Shown here piece by piece: positions 1-12,820 of a stretch of 64,000 nt of DNA. The stretch comes from Hibiscus mutabilis. Lineage: Eukaryota > Streptophyta > Magnoliopsida > Malvales > Malvaceae. A model generated the notes under the pieces. That model was not told the DNA's origin, searched no databases, and saw nothing but the letters and a program-made list of their open reading frames with translations. Made by a program: the position numbers and the translations under genes. The first letter of the stretch is position 1. Every line of letters begins with the position of its first letter. The stretch spans positions 19,093,608-19,157,607 of the forward strand of contig CM033726.1 in the NCBI GenBank assembly GCA_019671005.1, given 5' to 3'.

Positions 1-1
1 A

Positions 2-3000
2 GATGATGAGATAGAAGGTGAGGTCCCGGAAGAGTTGAAGAGAATGGTGGCCAACGAAGAAAGGCAGATCATGCCCCACCAAGAAGAGACAGAAGTTGTA
101 AACTTGGGGACTGAAGAAGAGAGAAAAGAAGTAAAAGTAGGAACGACGATTTCCTCAAAAACCAAGCACGAATTGATAACCCTACTTCAGGAATTCAAGG
201 ATGTTTTCGCCTGGACTTATCAAGATATGCCAGGGTTGAATACCGATATAGTGGTGCACAAATTGCCAACAAAACCGGAATGCAAACCAATACAGCAAAA
301 ACTGCCGAGAATGAGACCAGATATGTTGTTAAAGATCCGAGAAGAAGTAAAAAAACAGTTTGATGCTGGTTTCTTGGAGGTAGCCAAATACCCCGAATGG
401 GTCGCAAACATTGTACCAGTACTAAAGAAGGACGGGAAAGTTCGTATGTGTGTAGATTATAGGGATCTAAACCGAGCCAGCCCTAAAGACAACTTCCCCT
501 TACCACATATTGACACGCTGGTTGACAACACTGCAGGACACTCATGGTTTTCATTCATGGACAGCTTCTCAGGGTACAACCAGATAAAGATGGACTCTAA
601 CGACATGGAGAAAACTACGTTCATAACCATGTAAGGCGTTTTTTGTTATCGGGTGATGTCGTTTGGGCTAAAGAACGCAGGGGCAACATACCAAAGAGCA
701 ATGGTGACTCTTTTCCATGACATGATGCACAAAGAAATAGAAGTATATGTGGACGACATGATTGCCAAATCCTGAGCAGAGGAGGAGCACCTACAGAACT
801 TGAGAAAACTATTCCAAAGGCTACGGAAGTACCAGCTGAGACTCAATCCTGCCAAATGTACCTTCGCCGTTACCTCTGGAAAACTCCTAGGGTTCGTGGT
901 AAGTAGAAGAGGGATTGAGATCGATCCAGATAAAGTGAAGGCCATTCAGGATCTCTCACCACCCCACACTCAGAAGGAAGTTCGCGGCTTCCTGGGGAGG
1001 TTGAATTATATTTCTCGTTTCATTTCCCAATTAACCGACCGATGTGACCCGGTCTTTAGACTTCTTAGAAAGAATAATCCTGGTGTGTGGGATGAGAAAT
1101 GTCAAAGAGCCCTAGAAAAGATCAAAAAGTACCTGACAAATGCTCCGATTTTTGTCGCACCAGTACCAGATCGACCATTAATTCTCTACCTGGCAGTTTT
1201 TGAGAATTCAATGGGATGCGTATTGGGGCAACACGATGAGTCAAGAAAAAGGGAGCAAGCCATCTATTACCTAAGCAGGAAATTCAATGACTGCGAAACG
1301 CGGTACCCGCCAGTGCAGAAGCTGTGTTGTGCTCTAGTTTGGGCTACCAAGCGGCTTAGGCAGTATATGCTGTACCATACTATTTGGTTGATATCCAAGC
1401 TAGACCCATTGAAGTTCTTAATGGAAGTGCCAGCACTAACAAGAAGGATGGCCCGATGGCAGATGCTCTTATCCGAATTTGATATTGTATACGTGAGCCA
1501 GAAAGCTGTAAAGGGAAGTGCTGTAGCAGATTTCCTAGCTAGTCGCGCTTCGGACGACTATGAGGCATTGAACTTTAATTTCCCAGACGAGGACTTGATG
1601 TGCATTACAACCGAGGAAGAGGTTTCAGATGATAAATCGTGGAAGCTTTACTTCGATGGAGCCTCTAATGCCCTCGGACATGGGATATGAGCCGTGCTAA
1701 TTTCTCCTGAGGATGTCTATTATCCCTTCACCAGCAGATTAGAATTCTTCTGTACCAACAATATAGCTGAATACGAAGCTTGCGTTATGGGACTAAACTC
1801 AGCTATTGAAAGAAAGGTTAAGGAACTTCGAGTATTCGGAGATTCATCCTTAGTAATTTACCAATTGTGCGGGGAATGGGAAACCAGGGACCCAAAGTTG
1901 GTCAAATATTATGAATTGATTCAAGAGCTCACCAAGGAGTTCGAAAAGGTCAACTTCAATTACCTTCCCCGAGAAGAAAATCAGATGGCAGACGCCTTGG
2001 CAACCCTAGCGTCCATGTTCAAAACAAACACTGGGGCAGAAATGAAGCCCATTAAGATGCAGACGTTTGAAAGGCCTGCTCATGGTTGCAATGTACAGGA
2101 AGAGATTGATGGAAACCCATGGTACTATGACATCTTGCAATATGTCAAGCTTCGAAAGTATCCAGAAGAGGCAAATGACAATGACAGAAAAACACTCAGA
2201 AAAATGGCAACAAGATATGTCCTAGATGGGGAGATCCTATATAAGAGAAGTAACGATCAGACATTGTTGAGATGTGTGGATGCCCGAGAGGCGAAGGAGA
2301 TTTTAGCCGAGGTACATGATGGGCTATGTGGAACGTACACCAACGAGCTGTCTATAGCCCAGAAAATTATGAGATATGGTTATTTGTGGTTGACCATGGA
2401 GGGAGATTGTATTGATTATGCGAGGAAATGCCATAAATGCCAAATTTACGCTGACAAGATTCACGCACCCCCATCGCCTTTACACACCATGAATTCTCCG
2501 TGGCCTTTTGCGGCGTGGGGCATGGACATCATCGTGCAGATTCATCCGAAAGCTTCCAATGGACACTGTTTCATTTTAGTCGCCATAGAATATTTCACTA
2601 AATGGGTAGAGACAGCGTCTTACGCCAACATCACAAGGACTACAGTTTGTAAGTTCTTAAAGAAGGAGATTATTTGTCGATACGGATTGCCAGAAAGGGT
2701 CATCACCGACAACTCTTCCAATCTGAATAACAAAATGATGACGGACGTGTGCACTCAATTCAAGATAACACACCATAATTCCACAGTCTATCGTCCTAAA
2801 ATGAATGGAGCAGTGGAAGCAGCAAACAAGAACATAAAGAAGATCATAGCAAAGACGACGGATACATACAGGGATTGGCATGAGAAGTTGTCGTTTGCCC
2901 TTTTCGCCTATAGGACGTCCGTTCGCACATCAACAGGGGCAACACCCTACTCCTTGGTGTATGGTACCGAAGCAGTACTCCCCATTGAGGTAGAGATACC

Positions 3001-3366
3001 GTCTCTCTGGGTCTTAAATGAAGTAAAATTGGAAGAAGCCGAATGGGTGCAGGCCAAACTCAACCAGCTAAATCTCATTCATGGAAAGAGACTAAAGGCC
3101 ATTTGTCATGATCAGATGTACAAAAACCGGATGATGCAGGCATACAACAAAAAGGTGCACCGAAGAGAATTCAGAGAGGGGGATCTGGTGCTCAAGAAGA
3201 TCCTCTCGATTCAGAAAGATTCTCGAAGAAAGTGGATGCCCAACTAGGAAGGGTCGTACGTGGTAAAAATGACTTCTCAGGAGGAGCCCTAATCTTAACA
3301 GAAATGGATGGAGACGAGCTAAAAAACCTTATAAATTCTGATGCTGTTAAGAAATACTATGTTTGA
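2..3366 (+). pseudogene. gypsy pol: RT, dual RNase H, integrase (decayed)
   Basis: One reading frame can be followed from the left edge to the native end near 3366. It carries the RT linker, the RT palm with the catalytic YVDDM box (about 745-760), an RT-linked RNase H, a second RNase H from about 1640 (YFDGAS, AEYEA, GDSS and ADALA boxes supplying the acidic residues), then integrase. Integrase keeps the DDE residues (WGMD, ITDN and NGAVEA boxes). In its zinc-binding HHCC region the second His appears replaced (CGTY where CG-x-H is usual). Premature stops in this same frame are TAA at 632, TGA near 774, TGA at 1688 and TAG at 3245. A one-base frameshift follows near 3270. Several stops look like single-base decay of Arg, Gly or Trp codons. 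Protein from this copy is not expected. Confidence 0.9.
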
Positions 3367-4309
3367 AAAAAAAAGAAAAGAACAAAAATGGAGAGCTCAA
3401 GGCGAAAACCCAAAATAGGGCGTCTTGAAGCAAAGGGAGGACCCGAGTTGAAAACCCGTAAAGGGCGGCTCGGATAAATTGAAAGGTTGGATATCCGAAG
3501 AAAAGGGTTATCCCCATAAACACTGTGAAGAGGGAGCTTCAAGCAAAAGATTCTACGTCGGTTGACAGGATCATGTATCATTCATATCGAAGATAATGAG
3601 GGATCTTGTATTTCATATTTAGCTTTTCTTCTTTCATAACTCTCTTAAAATATCCCAAACCCTTAATCGTAATAAAATCTTGTTTTGAGCATCCATTCCG
3701 TGCCTTCTTGTTAATTTCAGGCAAATAAGCTAACATAGGCTTATGGTAAAACAAGAGATTTCTGAGCATTACTGTGATCTAACCTTAAAAATGCAGGTGA
3801 TTAGAAAATGATGTTAACTCCGCCCTCTAGCTCCCTACATAACGGCTGTTGATAGGGAGGGCAGAAAGCTTCAAACAACCGGATAGGGTGACCAATGGTG
3901 TACACCCTGCTTATTCAAAGAAAGCATGTGAGATAACAATAGAGATCTCCCGGGTGAAAACCCAGAAGAGCACCCAAAAAACTCTAAAGTGAAAACCCGA
4001 AAGGGCACTTTAGAATCCCAAGTCAGAAATTGAGAAAAAGAAAGATGTGAATGGTTGAACCCGATAGTGAAGTGGGGTATCGCCGCCCGTGAAAAAGGAG
4101 AAAGCGAACAATGAGATCGAATAAGGACTAAAGCAAGCCCACCAAGATATTGACACTCATGCATCATGAATAGTCAGACATCATTAGGATTAAGAGCATG
4201 TCAATTCATTTGTCATAGCATTTTGTTATATCTTAGACAGGTATCTATGGATTCAAAGAGACATCGGTAGCCATCGTGGTGTGAATCCCAAATGTGAAGA
4301 CGAAGGGTC
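3367..4309 (+). other. 3' UTR of the Tat-type element, non-coding
   Basis: This is the non-coding stretch between the end of pol and the tandem array. It has short scattered repeats that read like decayed duplications of the type 'gaaaacccgaaagggc' (about 3405, 3450, 3955 and 3990). The same phrase occurs inverted at 18120-18300 in the 3' UTR of a related minus-strand element, so it belongs to this retrotransposon family. I see no conserved protein. Confidence 0.6.
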
Positions 4310-5170
4310 TATATACAAAAGGCTTATGTTCCCAAGCGTCTGCAGAGAGGTTCTATATAGGAAGAATTCGCCGCTCCGAGGCTTCAGAAGCTGAAAGTTT
4401 TATATAGGAAAAGCTTCCGGCTCCAGGGTGAAGACTAGCAGTTATATATAGGAAGAACTCCCAGCCGAAGGAATTCACCCATGACACACAAGGTTATATA
4501 GGAAAACCTGTTGTGTCCGAAAGCGAAGAGTCTTATATAGGAATGGCTCCGAGCTTCACTGTCTTAGAGTAAAAGATTCTATATAGGAAGAATCTGTAGC
4601 TCCAAGATTTCAGAAGCTGAAAGTTTTATATAGGAAAAGCTTCCGGCTCCAGGGTGAAGACTAGCAGTTCTATATAGGAAGAACTCCAAGCCGAAAGAAT
4701 TCACCCATGACACACAAGGTTATATAGGAAAAACTGTTGTGTCCGAAAGCGAAGAGTCTTATATAGGAAGGGCTCCGAGCTTCACTGTCTTAGAGTAAAA
4801 GATTCTATATAGGAAGAATTCGTAGCTCCAAGATTTCAGAAGCTGAAAGTTTTATATAGGAAGGACTTACAGCTCTAGGGTTTGAAAACTAGCAGTTCTA
4901 TACAGGGGGAACTCCCAGTCGGAAGAATCCATCAGCGACGCAGAAGGTTTGATATAGGAGAAACCAGCGTTGAAGGCAAAGAGTTCTATATAGGAAGGAC
5001 TCCAAGCTTCACCGTCTCAGAATGAAAGGTTCTATATAGGAATGACTCATAACTCGAGGCTTCAGAGTAAAGGGTTCTATGAAGAAAAAGCCTATAACTC
5101 CAAGATCGGAAGGTGACGAAGCTCTATATAGGAAGAACTTACGAGCCTAAAGATTCAGCTAAGGAAAAGC
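4310..5170 (+). repeat. Tandem array with TATATAGGAA core, higher-order
   Basis: About 17 imperfect subunits of 39-50 bp each carry the core TATATAGGAA or a close variant, for example near 4354, 4401, 4445, 4495, 4534, 4580, 4628, 4672, 4721, 4759, 4806 and 4853. Five subunits make a higher-order unit of 226 bp: the core at 4580 recurs in the same context at 4806, and the phrase gagcttcact at 4551 recurs at 4777. The array sits in the 3' UTR just before the polypurine tract, the usual place for tandem repeats in Tat-type elements. Confidence 0.9.
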
Positions 5171-5273
5171 AGAGAGTTCCAGAAGAGCACGTGTTTCCGA
5201 AGCTACAAATAGGGAAGTCAGATAAAAATGAGTGCTTATGAATCTTTGCTTTGTTCCCATTTCATGAGAACAA

Positions 5274-5288
5274 GCAAAGAGGGGCAAC
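5274..5288 (+). other. Polypurine tract of the Tat-type element
   Basis: The purine-rich stretch gcaaagaggggcaac abuts the TG start of the LTR at 5289. This is the expected primer site for plus-strand DNA synthesis. Confidence 0.75.
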
Positions 5289-8214
5289 TGTAATCACTCA
5301 TTTTTATATAACCTCTAAGTATCATATTAACATATTAGTGCATGATTACATATAGGTGTGCGCGTGTATATGTTAGTATATTACATAATGATATAAGTGT
5401 GAGGGTATGCATGTATTGATATGGTGTATTACGTACCTATTAATATACGTATGATATGGTTATATTTATGTTAGGAGTATCGTACAAATGTATGTTAGTA
5501 TATGAGTAGGTCTATATATGTTTGCATGTATATATTATTAATGTCTTTGTTATTATTGAATATATACGAATAAGTGTTGCATGTATTATTATTAAGTATA
5601 TGTACATGTGAACGTATTTCATCACAATTATATGTATGTATACGTATGTATCTGTATTTACTATTATATTAATATATTAATATGTATGGACAAAACTGGA
5701 AAAATAATAGAAAGCCCACTTAAATTAAAATGTCCATATTATTACAAAAAATAATAATACAAGGCCCGGTTGGCCCAAGCCCAAGACCCCATTTAACCCT
5801 AATTATTTTATCTTTGTGCAGATAACTAGGAGCCGTTGGATCAAAATGTGGATCCAACGGCCACGATCAAGGAAGGGTAAATATCTAGCCAGCCGCGTGA
5901 ACTACACGTCTCGACGGTTTGAATGCCACGTGCGCGTGCGGTCCACGCGCGGACTCTTCGATATCCCACGCGTGCGTGAGTCCCACGCGCTATAACCCCT
6001 CGACTGCTGAGCCCCACGTGTCACGATCTGGAGCTGTTTCACCGATCGAGGTTTCATCTGGGCCGTTCATCCTTCAAGCCATCCTGACCGTTAGATAGGA
6101 TCTGATCCAACGGCCGAGAACGCCTCAGGCCGAAGACAACTCCCCCACACCGCCACCATGCTTCCACCATGCCGGTCTCCAACCACCGCGTTCAGACATA
6201 TCAGAACAACACAAAAAAGAGAGACTATGTCAGTGTCAGTCCAGATCTAAAAATATATTACATTATTTGCTACCAAACCAAAGAGACAGGGATATATGTA
6301 TGAAACAAGTAATTGTAAAGCAGTCCAGTTGTAATCGGAAAGAAAAAATAACAAAAAAGGCAGCAAGTTTTCAGTGGTAACGCTTTTCTCTTTTTCTTAC
6401 TTCTTTACATGCATAAAGGAAAATCTACGTAGTGATAACACAAAAAAAGGGGATTTAGAGCTATTACCCTCGTCGTCTGTGGATCTCCCCTCACGAGTGA
6501 CAAGCCTCTTCGGCTTTCTGAAGCCGAACATGGTGAACTGAAGGGAGCGGGAGGTCCCTTTTGGTTTCATTTTGGTCAAACGTAAACAAAATTTTTTTTC
6601 TTGTTTTGTATTTACTTAGATCTAGGCAAAAAGGTGAGTCTTAGCGTAGGTCTAAGTTCATATACGGGTTTCGTTTAGAAAGAGGTTGGTTTTGGGGGTT
6701 TCTTTTAGTTCGCCGACGCCGGTTAACGGCGGCCGGCGGCGGAAGGGATGGCAGAAAGTCACCGGCTTCTGGGTTCATCACAGGTTCAGGGGGAACGGTT
6801 GAGAGCAAAATGAGAGAGACGCTTATTATAAAACTGAGTTTGAATGAAAAATGGGGAAAATTTTGAGTCTGGGCCGAAGAAATGGGTTTTATAGGTGTTT
6901 TTATTTTGTGAAATGGCGAAATCCCGTAATAAGTCCCCCCGCGTTTTCGATATTTTCGTTTTTGTCTCGCCGCAGGGGATATTTACAACTCTGGTCCCCT
7001 TCATATTTCGAAATCTTGCAATCCAGTCCCTAAATTAAATTGAATCAGTTTTTAAATGGCAAAATTACCTCACTAGTCCCACCGCGTTTTTGAAATTTTC
7101 ACTTTGGGTCTGCCCCTTGGTCCAATTACAGTTTCAGTCATTTCAAGTTCAGTCCTGCTTGCATTTTCGTCCCTAAATCGCATATTATTGTCCTTTAATT
7201 TCTGTTCCTTATGTTTATTTCTTTTCATTTCAGTCATGATTCCATGTAAATATTTATGTTCGTTTATTATAATCGTGTATGTTGATGTAGCCTTTTGCCT
7301 TTTCATATATATCTCGTATATGCTTTGTATTTTCATGTTTACATGTATATGTGTGTTAAGTTTATGGTGATTATGTATCTTTACGCATTCGTTCGGTTAT
7401 TCGTATCACACGTATTAGATTGATATTTGAGTTGGCTCGAACACAACCTGTTTTATATTTTCAGCATGTATTGCATGTTTTCTTTGCTTTTAGGCTATGT
7501 GTTGATATATTTTTTTGGTCATGTATAATGCTATATTTTACGTACGTTACAATGTGTCTTATGGTAATATGTACATTTTTGTAATATGTGTTTTTGTTTC
7601 ATGCCTTGTAATTGTGACATGTTAGGTTTATTTTTAGTCATGATTAGGGATAGTTTGTATGCATGTATGTTTTAGATTAGTATTTTATTTATGTTCTGTT
7701 AATAGTTTATTATGTGAATATTTACTGTATTTAAATTATTGGCCATGCTTAATATTTTGTTCACTAAGGTTGCATAATGGAATATAAATTGTCAATGTGG
7801 TGTCCTTTTATCCGAGAGTAAACGGGGCCAGTATCAGGCGTAGTGATAGTGGTTGGGCGTTTATTCTCGGATAACGGGGCCTTTAAAATTTATTCACAAT
7901 TATAACCGAATTTTAAACTAATCGTCACTTTAACCCGGAAAATCCAATATTAATAAAGCGGTAATTATTAAAGTACCAATTTTGGGCGGCGTGGGGGTGC
8001 TAATCCTTCCTCATCCGTAACCGACTCCCGAACCCAATAGTTTTTAAATCTCTGGTTTTATGGTGTCCGGCCTACCTAAGTGGCCAGTGGCGACTCCAAT
8101 TTTTAATAAAATGCGGTTTTTTTCTTAAACCCCACGGAATAAACGTTTTATATCCGAAAAATTACAAACACACTGAAAACCTACTTTTTTTAGCGAAAAA
8201 AGGACATCGCTACA
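5289..8214 (+). repeat. 3' LTR of the Tat-type element, about 2.9 kb
   Basis: The LTR starts TGTAATCACTC directly after the polypurine tract and ends ATCGCTACA, giving TGTA/TACA termini and a length of 2926 bp. It is non-coding. The first 700 bp are AT-rich with TATG/TATA-type simple sequence, 5820-6200 is GC-rich with G-boxes, and the 3' quarter carries a phrase (near 8085, tggcgactcc) that recurs in decayed form near 14800. Any short reading frames inside are not credible genes. The partner LTR is outside the window, so the left boundary rests on the polypurine tract and the right one on the TACA end. Confidence 0.8.
5832..6020 (+). promoter_or_regulatory. GC-rich LTR segment with G-boxes and a hairpin
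   Basis: Two CACGTG G-boxes are present, at 5927-5932 (in gccacgtgcgc) and 6015-6020 (in ccccacgtgtcac). A perfect inverted repeat, ccgttggatc and gatccaacgg separated by about 8 bases, lies at about 5833-5861. Repeated CACGCG/CGTGCG words surround them. CACGTG is the binding core for plant bZIP and bHLH factors. A role in LTR transcription is inference. Confidence 0.5.
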
Positions 8215-8652
8215 GGTTTAGGTTGTGTCAAGACTGGAGGCCTCCGTTAGATACGTTTTTAACTGTTCAAAGCTCTGTTATATGTTCTCATTCCACTCAA
8301 ACGAAACTCCTTTCTGCAACGACTTCATCAAGGGTTCCGCCACGATAGAAAAACCCTTAACAAAACGACGGTAATACCCGAAAAGTCTAAGAAAACTACG
8401 AACTTCCGTGATATTTCTTAGGGGTTTCCACTCTACTACTACTTGAACCTTTTGTGGATCCACATAGATTCTATCCGCCGCTACAATGTGTCCCAAAAAT
8501 GCCACATCGGAAAGCCAAAATTCATATTTATTGAATTTGGTGTAGAGCTACCTCTCTCTCAAGGTTTGAAAAACGACACGAATGTGATAGTTGCGCTCTT
8601 CCTCTGAGCCCAAGTAAACTAAAATATCATCTATGAAGACCACCACGAACTT
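8215..8652 (-). pseudogene. Chromovirus-type gypsy RT fragment
   Basis: The minus strand encodes the end of the RT palm (FIDDILVY, near 8630), the AFLGHIV box, the VEWKP box and the FLRLFGYYRRFVKGFS stretch, running to about 8278 and then into decayed sequence. This is the RT to RNase H part of a Del/Tekay-like gypsy element. It is cut at 8652/8653, where another LTR begins, and at 8214/8215 by the Tat-type LTR. It is a fragment with no functional potential. Confidence 0.85.
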
Positions 8653-8808
8653 GTAATACCCCAAAAATTTTACTAAGTTATATAAGGGTCATTTAGTACT
8701 AAGGTTTTTGAATAAAGCTAACTTAGTGACTAAAATGACAAAAGATAAAAGTTAGTGACCAAAATGAAAAGTTGGTAAAAGTTCAGGGATCTAAGTGTAA
8801 ATATTACA
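8653..8808 (+). repeat. LTR start fragment, TGTAATACCCC type
   Basis: The sequence starts TGTAATACCCC inside the RT fragment on its left and stops where the copia element begins. Its phrases (gtgactaaaatg, ccaaaatgaaaagttt) resemble the first 100 bp of the solo LTR at 59381, which starts TGTAATATTCC. I read it as the beginning of an LTR of the same broad family, truncated on the right. Confidence 0.55.
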
Positions 8809-11800
8809 TCCAAGTAGTTTGGTGATAGTGTTTGCAATTTGAGCTTTGGATAAGAAGCGTTGAAAAGTAGTGATCTCGCAGCAACTATGTCACGAACAAA
8901 GAAGTAATCAAGTACAAGATGCTTCATACGAGACTGGATTTTGCAAATATTTGTGGCACTGAGATTATCACAAAAGAAAGATATCGATTTGCTTAATGCC
9001 ACGCCAATTTCCTGAAGTAGATGTTGAATCCAAAGTACTTTAACAGTTGCATTTTCCACAGCACGATATTCCACTTCTGTATAGGAATGAGAGATAATTT
9101 TCTAACTAGCTAACTTTCATGAGATGAGATTGCCCCAATCTGTATTGACAAATACAGTGAAATACAAGGAAGATACCGAGAGAAAAAGAATGTCATGGAA
9201 TAATGTACCCTTTAGATAACACATAATGCGTTTAGCTGTTGTTCAATGCGTAAGTGAAGCCATATGCATGCATTGCGACAGATGGTTCATAGCAAAGGCA
9301 ATATTCGGACGAGTAAGTGTGAGATATTGAAAAAGTACAAGTAATCTTCGATAACTAGAGATATCTAGTGTCATGGATGGCTCAGGCAGAGGTAGTTTGT
9401 CAGAAGAAGACTGGTACTGCAGTATGGAAATTGCTTTGGTATTTTCCATATGAAACTGAGCCAAGATGTCTGATATGTATTGCGCCTGAGATAGAAACAA
9501 ACTGGTTGAAGTAGAAATAACCTCAATGCCAAGAAAGTGACTGAGCAAGCCCATATCCTTCAAAGTAAACCTTATAGATAACAAGTTGATAAAGTGAGAA
9601 ATGAAGTCAATATCATTATCAGTAAGCAAAATATCATCCACTTATACTAGAAAATATATAACGACCCCTTTGGCATTATAGATGAAGAGTGATGTATAGA
9701 CCTTTGATTTCTTGAAACCAAATTGAAGAATAATTTTAAAAAGTTTAATATACCATACCCTCGGTGCCTGTTTTGGTCCATACAAGGCCTTGCACAATCA
9801 ACAAATATGAGTTAGGTTTGTAGAGTCAATATATCCTGGGTCTTGTTCTAGATAGACTTCCTCATGTAAAGTACCATTTAAGAAGACATTATTAACATCA
9901 AACTTTTTGATGGGCCACGCATGATGGAGTGTAAGAGTGAAAATAATACGCACCATAATAGGTTTCATCACAGTACTGAAAGTCTCAAAATAGTCTCGAC
10001 CAACTTCTTGAGAATACCTCTTTGCTACTAGTCGGGTTTTGTATCGATCAATAGATCAATCAAGATGTCGTTTCACGCGGAATACCCTTTTGCACCATAT
10101 TACAAAATGGTTAGACCATGGAACAAGACACCACGTATGATTTCTCATCAAGGCAGTAAACTCATATTCCATATCTTGTGTCCATAACGGATCTTTAAGA
10201 GCCTGAGTAACATTTTGTGGCTCCAATGTGTAAGGCAAAGGGTAACCAGTAATATTGTTAACAAATAAAGGACCAAAGTACCTTGGATTAGGTCGGTGAA
10301 CTCATGGATGCTGAGAATCCTATAATGGAAATTCTATGGAGACATCTTGTTGTGGCAGATCAGTCAATAGATCTGATGTAGCAATTGGATCATCAGGTTA
10401 TCATGGCATATTAGGCAAGGAAGCTGGTACTGCAGCTGGTTTATTATTTTTTTGTGGCATAACAAGCAATAGAGTTGTGAATGGTAATTCCAATAAAATA
10501 AGAAACAATGATGGAAGAGGATGCCTCGGTACAATGTGTGCATGTCGTGTAGCAAAAAAGAATATGCGAGGAACAAACTAAACATGGAGAGAGATATAGA
10601 TTCTGTTAATGTCTGACTCCAAGCATTGATAAGTAGATTGCGTTATAGAGTATCCAAGGAAAATGCATTCAGCAGACCGTGGCTCAAGTTTATAATTCGT
10701 GTATGGCAGCAAACAAAGAAAGCATAAACATTTGAATGGTTGAAGCTTGTCATAGTTTAATGCTTGTTGATAAAGTAGGAAGTAAGACGACGTATTATCC
10801 AGTATCAGTGTTGGCATTTGGTTGATAAGATAGACAATCGCCTGATAAGCATGAGGCCAATACTCTCTAGGGAGAGATGCAAAGTGAAATAGAGAGACCA
10901 ATCTCCACTATGTGATAATGTCTCCGTTCAATAGTACCGTTGTGTTCAAGAGTATGAGGCGATGTAGTGAAGTGTGAAATACCTTCCAAATTCAAAATGG
11001 GCAAGAGCTTAACAAAATCACCTTTATCATCAGAGAATAGATACATAATAGTCTAATTGAAAAGGCATTCAACAAGCCTTTTAAATTGAGGAAATAATAC
11101 CGCAACATCAAATTTCTTCTTCATCGAATAAAACCAAGAATACTTGATGAAGTGATCAACAAAAACCACATAATAAAATAATCAACATACAACATGTGTT
11201 TAGTGCTCCAAACATCAAAATAAAGTAGTTCGAGAGGGCGAGAGCTTGACATCGTATTTTAACCAAACGATAGTTTATGACTCTTATTAATAAGACATGA
11301 AGAACAATGAAAATCTTTCAAGATAGTCAAGTCATAAGGTATGTTACCAATGTGTAATATGGAAGCCAATACTTTATTTGAAGGATGACCAAAATTGTGA
11401 TGTAGTTGAATCACAGACAAGCAACTGATTAAATTAATCTGAGGAAAAAGAGATCGTAGAGCATAGTAAACACTACCAATTTTATTTCTCTAAAAAAGAG
11501 GAGTTCTTGTAGGTTGATTCTTAAATAAAAAATAGGAGTGAAAGATTTCAATAGATTCATGTTCAGTCTGGCATAATTTAGAAATTGATACCAAGTTTGT
11601 ATGTAACTGAGGAACACATAAGACATTTGTGAGAGAAAAAGGCTTAGTTGGCGTGGGAACTGCACACCGGCCAATGTGAGATATAGGTAGAGAGTTATCA
11701 TTACTGAGATAAACTTTATCGAAGCTATGATAGGAGTAGAGATCCTGAAGTAACTCGATAGTCATCGTGGTGTGATGTGGCGCACTACTATCAAACATCC

Positions 11801-12759
11801 AATGAGCATGACCAGATGATGTCTGAGCAACAACAACGTTAACAACTGGTGGGTCAGTGACATGCTTCTCATAAAAGTTGTTTTTGTGAAGGAATCAAGC
11901 AAGCTTACGAAAATCCCGAATAAGATGCCCTAGGAAATTATAGAATTCGCATATAGTGCCTTGTCGTCGTGAATGTCTAGATGGATTGATAAGGCTATGA
12001 CCGTCACTAGAAGTTGAATGAGTAGAATGACCACTCTTCCCTCCAGGGTAATTAGTTGAATAACCACGATTAGAATGAACTCACTACGCAAGATTTACAG
12101 TGGTAAAAATGTGGATTGTTCAGATTCTTGGAGGAGACGCTCATGATCAGTTAAGATCTTAGACAACTAAAGCATTGTTGTTAGCGTGTTCCGCATACGA
12201 AGGGAAACAACTATTGGGCGATAGCTATCGCCTAAATGATTGAAGATAGAAGTCAATAGATTCGTATCGAAGACATGGCATTTCGGCAAGGCAAGATCAG
12301 CAATATCCTGCATGTCTTTCATGTAGTCGGAGATAAAACTGGAACCATGCGGATTGTGAGCCAACTTTGATTTGAGAGCAATGATGCGGCCAGAAGATGC
12401 TCGGGCATAACTTGCGACTAGAGTATCCCAAGACATTTTTGTGGTGACAGTGGATGAAATAAGTAGTTGAACTAGATCATCACAACTGCCAAGAATAGCA
12501 CCGATAAGAATTTGATCCTGACAACACCATTGCAGATATCCAGGATATCAATTATTGTTACGACATCAGTAAACCGAGATGGGGAAGGCTGCAAACCATC
12601 AATATAACCAATTAGCCCTAAACCAATGAGAGTGGCCTCTACTTGTTGATGCCAAACAGGAAAGTTGGCAGACGTAAGTTTGATTGGAAAGTTGGTCGGT
12701 GCATTGAGACGCACAAGACTGTTGAAAGTAGAAGACAGAGCCACTGAGAGGATATCCAA
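8809..12759 (-). pseudogene. copia Gag-Pol polyprotein (decayed)
   Basis: Gag starts at 12759 and shows the usual N-terminal pattern of plant copia Gag (a PVWHQQVEATLIG-like box and, near 12430, the SWDTLVASYA box). Protease lies near 11790 with DSS in place of the catalytic DSG. The integrase C-terminal part is at 10578-10901 (REYWPHA, YLINQMPT, CIFLGYS boxes). RT starts near 10240 (ALMRNHTW box) and continues through 9243-9641 (MDDIL, LSHFLGIEV, YRRLL, RPNIAFAMNHLSQ). RNase H is at 8809-9074 (EYRAVENA, CDNLSA, RMKH). These blocks lie in different frames with stops between them, so the copy is dead. Confidence 0.88.
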
Positions 12760-12806
12760 TTTGAAGAATAGCGGAAGAGAAAAAATTGAGTAAAAAAATT
12801 CTACTT

Positions 12807-12820
12807 GGCTTTGATTACCA
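12807..12820 (-). other. Primer-binding site of the copia element
   Basis: The minus strand reads tggtaatcaaagcc immediately after the LTR end. This is a near match to the complement of the 3' end of initiator tRNA-Met (tggtatcagagc), with one extra base and one G-to-A change. Confidence 0.7.

Larger units (their letters stand above)
1..8214 (+). mobile_element. Tat-lineage Ty3/gypsy retrotransposon, 3' part
   Basis: This is the 3' portion of a large plus-strand Ty3/gypsy element that runs off the left edge. In order it shows pol (linker, reverse transcriptase, RNase H, a second RNase H, integrase), a 1.9-kb 3' UTR with tandem repeats, a polypurine tract at about 5274-5288, and a 3' LTR. Two RNase H domains in tandem and a long repeat-bearing 3' UTR are known marks of the Tat clade (Ogre, Retand and relatives), so I assign it there. 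The 5' LTR, gag and protease lie outside the window, so the target duplication cannot be checked. The coding part has several stop codons and is not functional. Confidence 0.9.
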
